Of a DNA stretch of 64,000 bases, positions 61,837 to 64,000 are shown piece by piece. Positions within the stretch are counted from its first letter, which is position 1; each line of letters starts with the position of its first letter. The position numbers and the translations under genes are program-made. This stretch comes from Hirudo medicinalis. Lineage: Eukaryota > Annelida > Clitellata > Hirudinida > Hirudinidae. The notes below the pieces were generated by a model. That model was not told the origin of the DNA, did not search any database, and worked only from the letters and a program-made list of their open reading frames with translations. The stretch lies in assembly GCA_011800805.1 (NCBI GenBank), contig MPNW01000246.1, positions 74,733-138,732 of the forward strand. The letters are read 5' to 3'.

Positions 61837-62682
61837 TTTTAAAATTAAATTCGGGCTAATTTCGTCAGCGATATTTAGGCTCCCAAACGTTTAGCCGATC
61901 GGATGGATAAAATGGCTTCGTCAACATGATAAACAACAAGCTTTAATTTTCAAAGTACGGTTTAATTAAAACAACTAATTGCGTTAATTACTTTAAACCA
62001 AATAATAATTTATAACGTTTAATTAATCGGAATTTCAGCACTAAAGATTACGACTGGAAAAGAGGTCGTCTGCATCAGTACGGTCTGGTTTATAAGATTA
62101 ATAAGCGTTAATATAATATCTTAAATATTATAAATAAGCATAGTTTTATGACTTCGTGATTTGAAATTGCTGACGCCATTATAAATTTTCATTACTTTAA
62201 ATCCAACGTCGCAAAAAATGTTTCCAACTGTATAAAATCAACTTTGCTTCATTCTGCCAGGCTTTTATGTAAACATAACAATTTCTCTAGGGTAGCCATG
62301 CCACCATTACCACCACCATCACCACCACTACATCACCATATCACCATCACCACTACCCAACCTTGACATTCCAACTAAATAACTAACTTTAACACTTGCT
62401 CATCAATTTATAAATCTAGCTCAATTCTGGTAAAATTCATTACAAAATTGTTGTAAAGTCATCGATGATCGTCGACAAATTGTTATTATTCGAAAACCTT
62501 ATTCCCTAAACATGGAGCTTATTGACACAGGGACGTCGTTCTTAACCTCAAGGGCCTCATATTGCACCTGGAATAGCTAATTGGACAGCAAGATTTCTAT
62601 TTGCCAACATGTGCCGGAGTTCTCGCCAAAGGAATATTCTTACAGAAGTGGAATTTATTTATTTTTTATTTTTTTAGAATGC

Positions 62683-62785
62683 TGCGTTGTTGTTGATGAT
62701 GTTGTTGTTGCTGTTGTTGTTGTTGCTGTTGCTGCTGCTGTTGTTGTTGTCGCTCTTCTTGTTGTTGCTGTTGTTGTCGTTTAAT
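62683..62785. repeat. GTT/GCT microsatellite
   Basis: GTT triplets with GCT and GTC variants, between RBM42 and HOX1. Confidence 0.9.
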
Positions 62786-62884
62786 TTAAAGCTGTTGTTG
62801 ATAAATTATAAATAATGTTTATAAAAATTGATAATTTTGGGTCGATTTGTGTGTTTAAGGGCGTGGCAAACTGACGATGATGTT

Positions 62885-62887
62885 GCC

Positions 62888-62958
<71 letters not shown>
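62885..62958. repeat. GAT microsatellite
   Basis: Near-perfect GAT repeat of over 20 units, 0.3 kb downstream of the HOX1 stop. Confidence 0.95.
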
Positions 62959-63273
62959 CGATACTGGATAACGCTGGTGATGATGCTAACAATGATGGCG
63001 ATGGTGAAGATGACAGCCAACTCAACAAAGTTTACCTTTCATGGCATTGTACTGTTCACTTTGAAACATGTTTATTGTTATAAAAAGTGACCAATAGCCA
63101 TAGAAAAGACCCTGTTTAAGCTTAAGATATTTAAGAATAAATATTGCACAAAATGTTCAGATTCAACGAATAAACGAACATTTAAACATATAAATAAATA
63201 AATATATATAATAAAAAAAAAAGAAAAAATAATAAAAAGAAAAATTAGAACGGACATTTTGAGAGCAGACGAA

Positions 63274-64000
63274 TCACGAGAAGAAACAATCGGCCCGGGA
63301 ATCATCGCTCATCAAGTGGCATCCATCGTTGCAAATCCTGGCGCTCTTATTATCGTCAGCGCCGCCATCACCGGACCGGAAGTTGATAATCACGTGGTCG
63401 CATGACGTCATCGTGTCACAATGGAGGGAACTCTCAGCCATTTTGGAATTCTCGCTTCCTGGGCTTAACGAATGATTTGAGTTGTTGTTGCCGGGTCGAT
63501 GCTGGCCGGTCGGCGATTGGCCGGATGGCGTCTGGATGGACTCTCCGTCCGTGACGTCACTGGAGTGGGGAAGGACGGTCTTGGATCCGGTCTCTCTAAG
63601 TCGTTTCTTCTGCTTCATCCGTCGGTTCTGGAACCAGATCTTGACTTGTGTCTCGTTCAGACCCAAGACCGAGGCAATCTCGATCCTGCGAGCCCTTGTC
63701 AGGTACTTGTTGAAGTGAAACTCCTTTTCCAGCTCCGTCAGCTGCTTGTTAGTGAAGTTGGTTCGACCGAGGTTGATGGCGTTGTTGCTGAGCTGCTGCT
63801 GCTGCTGCTGCTGCTGCTGCGAAGGCTTGTGGTTCAACTCCAAAGACAAGTCAAAGCCATTCGCGCTTTTGCCAAGTTGTAGTTGCTGTTGAAGAGCTTG
63901 CGAGTCCAAGCCGCTGCCGAACTGCTGGAAGGCTGGATACTGTTGGCCTCGCTGGTAGCCATTGTTGTTGTAGAATTGGCCGGAGTTGCCGGCAAAGTGC
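63274..64000 (-). CDS. HOX1: Hox1 (labial) homeobox protein, C-terminal part
   Basis: The frame enters from the right edge and ends at 63274, about 242 residues. The homeodomain (63588-63767, from [18 protein letters not shown] on) carries Hox1/labial marks: RTNFT arm, [14 protein letters not shown] and [20 protein letters not shown], with recognition helix Q50, N51 and M54. A run of about nine Gln (CTG/CAG) precedes it. The C-terminal tail of about 110 residues is Ser/Asp-rich and long for the class. Hox1 patterns the anterior nervous system and endoderm and is a retinoic-acid target in chordates. No labial hexapeptide (W-M core) is visible in the roughly 75 residues upstream of the homeodomain, so it lies further upstream, beyond an intron, or is lost. 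An upstream intron just before the homeodomain, usual in Hox genes, cannot be located with confidence. Confidence 0.95.
   Translation of the reverse strand, partial: HFAGNSGQFYNNNGYQRGQQYPAFQQFGSGLDSQALQQQLQLGKSANGFDLSLELNHKPSQQQQQQQQQLSNNAINLGRTNFTNKQLTELEKEFHFNKYLTRARRIEIASVLGLNETQVKIWFQNRRMKQKKRLRETGSKTVLPHSSDVTDGESIQTPSGQSPTGQHRPGNNNSNHSLSPGSENSKMAESSLHCDTMTSCDHVIINFRSGDGGADDNKSARICNDGCHLMSDDSRADCFFS
63785..63820 (-). repeat. CAG/CAA repeat coding poly-Gln in HOX1
   Basis: A triplet run coding about nine Gln, all within the HOX1 frame, about 8 residues upstream of the homeodomain. Mostly pure CAG, so it could vary in length between individuals. Confidence 0.85.

Larger units (their letters stand above)
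61837..63273. other. Intergenic DNA between RBM42 and HOX1, with microsatellites
   Basis: No coding exon recognised. It contains a CAC-rich stretch (about 62300-62350), a GTT/GCT run and a GAT run. It should hold the RBM42 promoter and the HOX1 3' UTR and downstream control DNA. Confidence 0.5.

Noticed and set aside
62683..62958. GTT and GAT arrays considered as a CRISPR-like or regulatory array
   Set aside because: Plain triplet microsatellites with no spacers.

Overview
The window is animal nuclear DNA. The evidence is many spliced genes with GT-AG introns of about 50 to 1,000 bases, clear one-to-one relatives of human genes, AT-rich introns full of AAT, ATG and GTT microsatellites, and a labial-type (Hox1) homeodomain at the right edge. 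A Hox1 homeodomain points to a bilaterian. About 20 genes in 64 kb means a compact genome. A small-genome invertebrate such as a tunicate fits, but nothing here fixes the phylum.

Layout, left to right (arrow = strand): a signal-peptide first exon of an unknown gene (<, runs off the left edge); a ZNF608/609-scribbler-like nuclear factor (<); LARP6 (>); YPEL5 (<); single-exon CENPJ/SAS-4 (<); a 16-exon NRF-6-type membrane acyltransferase (<); the 3' part of tryptophan 2,3-dioxygenase (>); a GAB/DOS docking protein (<); a possible small one-pass membrane protein (<); RPA2 (>); FRA10AC1 (<); an unrecognised cysteine-rich one-pass membrane protein (>); THUMPD2 (<, with an 816-base assembly gap in an intron); TERF2IP/RAP1 (<); FNTA (>); GEMIN8 (<); single-exon FIP1 (<); FAM32A (>); a DIPK2-family kinase-like protein (<); an orphan possible exon (>); RBM42 (<); and HOX1 (<, runs off the right edge). 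HOX1 is transcribed leftward, so in a collinear cluster its neighbours would lie beyond base 64000.

Most genes are housekeeping functions with no operon logic. Strands alternate often, giving short head-to-head intervals (TERF2IP/FNTA, FIP1/FAM32A, FRA10AC1/unknown) and tight tail-to-tail pairs (FNTA/GEMIN8, FAM32A/DIPK2). Exon chains were built by hand from reading frame, splice consensus and remembered family sequence. Every chain listed keeps phase from start to stop, but no alignment or transcript was available.

I found no CRISPR array, tRNA, rRNA or prokaryote-like system. The points most worth checking are: TDO without its 5' exons beside a possible retroelement end; a decayed tandem copy of the FRA10AC1 last exon; N-terminal acidic ECCGL repeats in FIP1; an unrecognised cysteine-rich membrane protein; repeated use of GTTGGT splice donors; a GC-AG intron in TERF2IP; and microsatellites touching splice sites.
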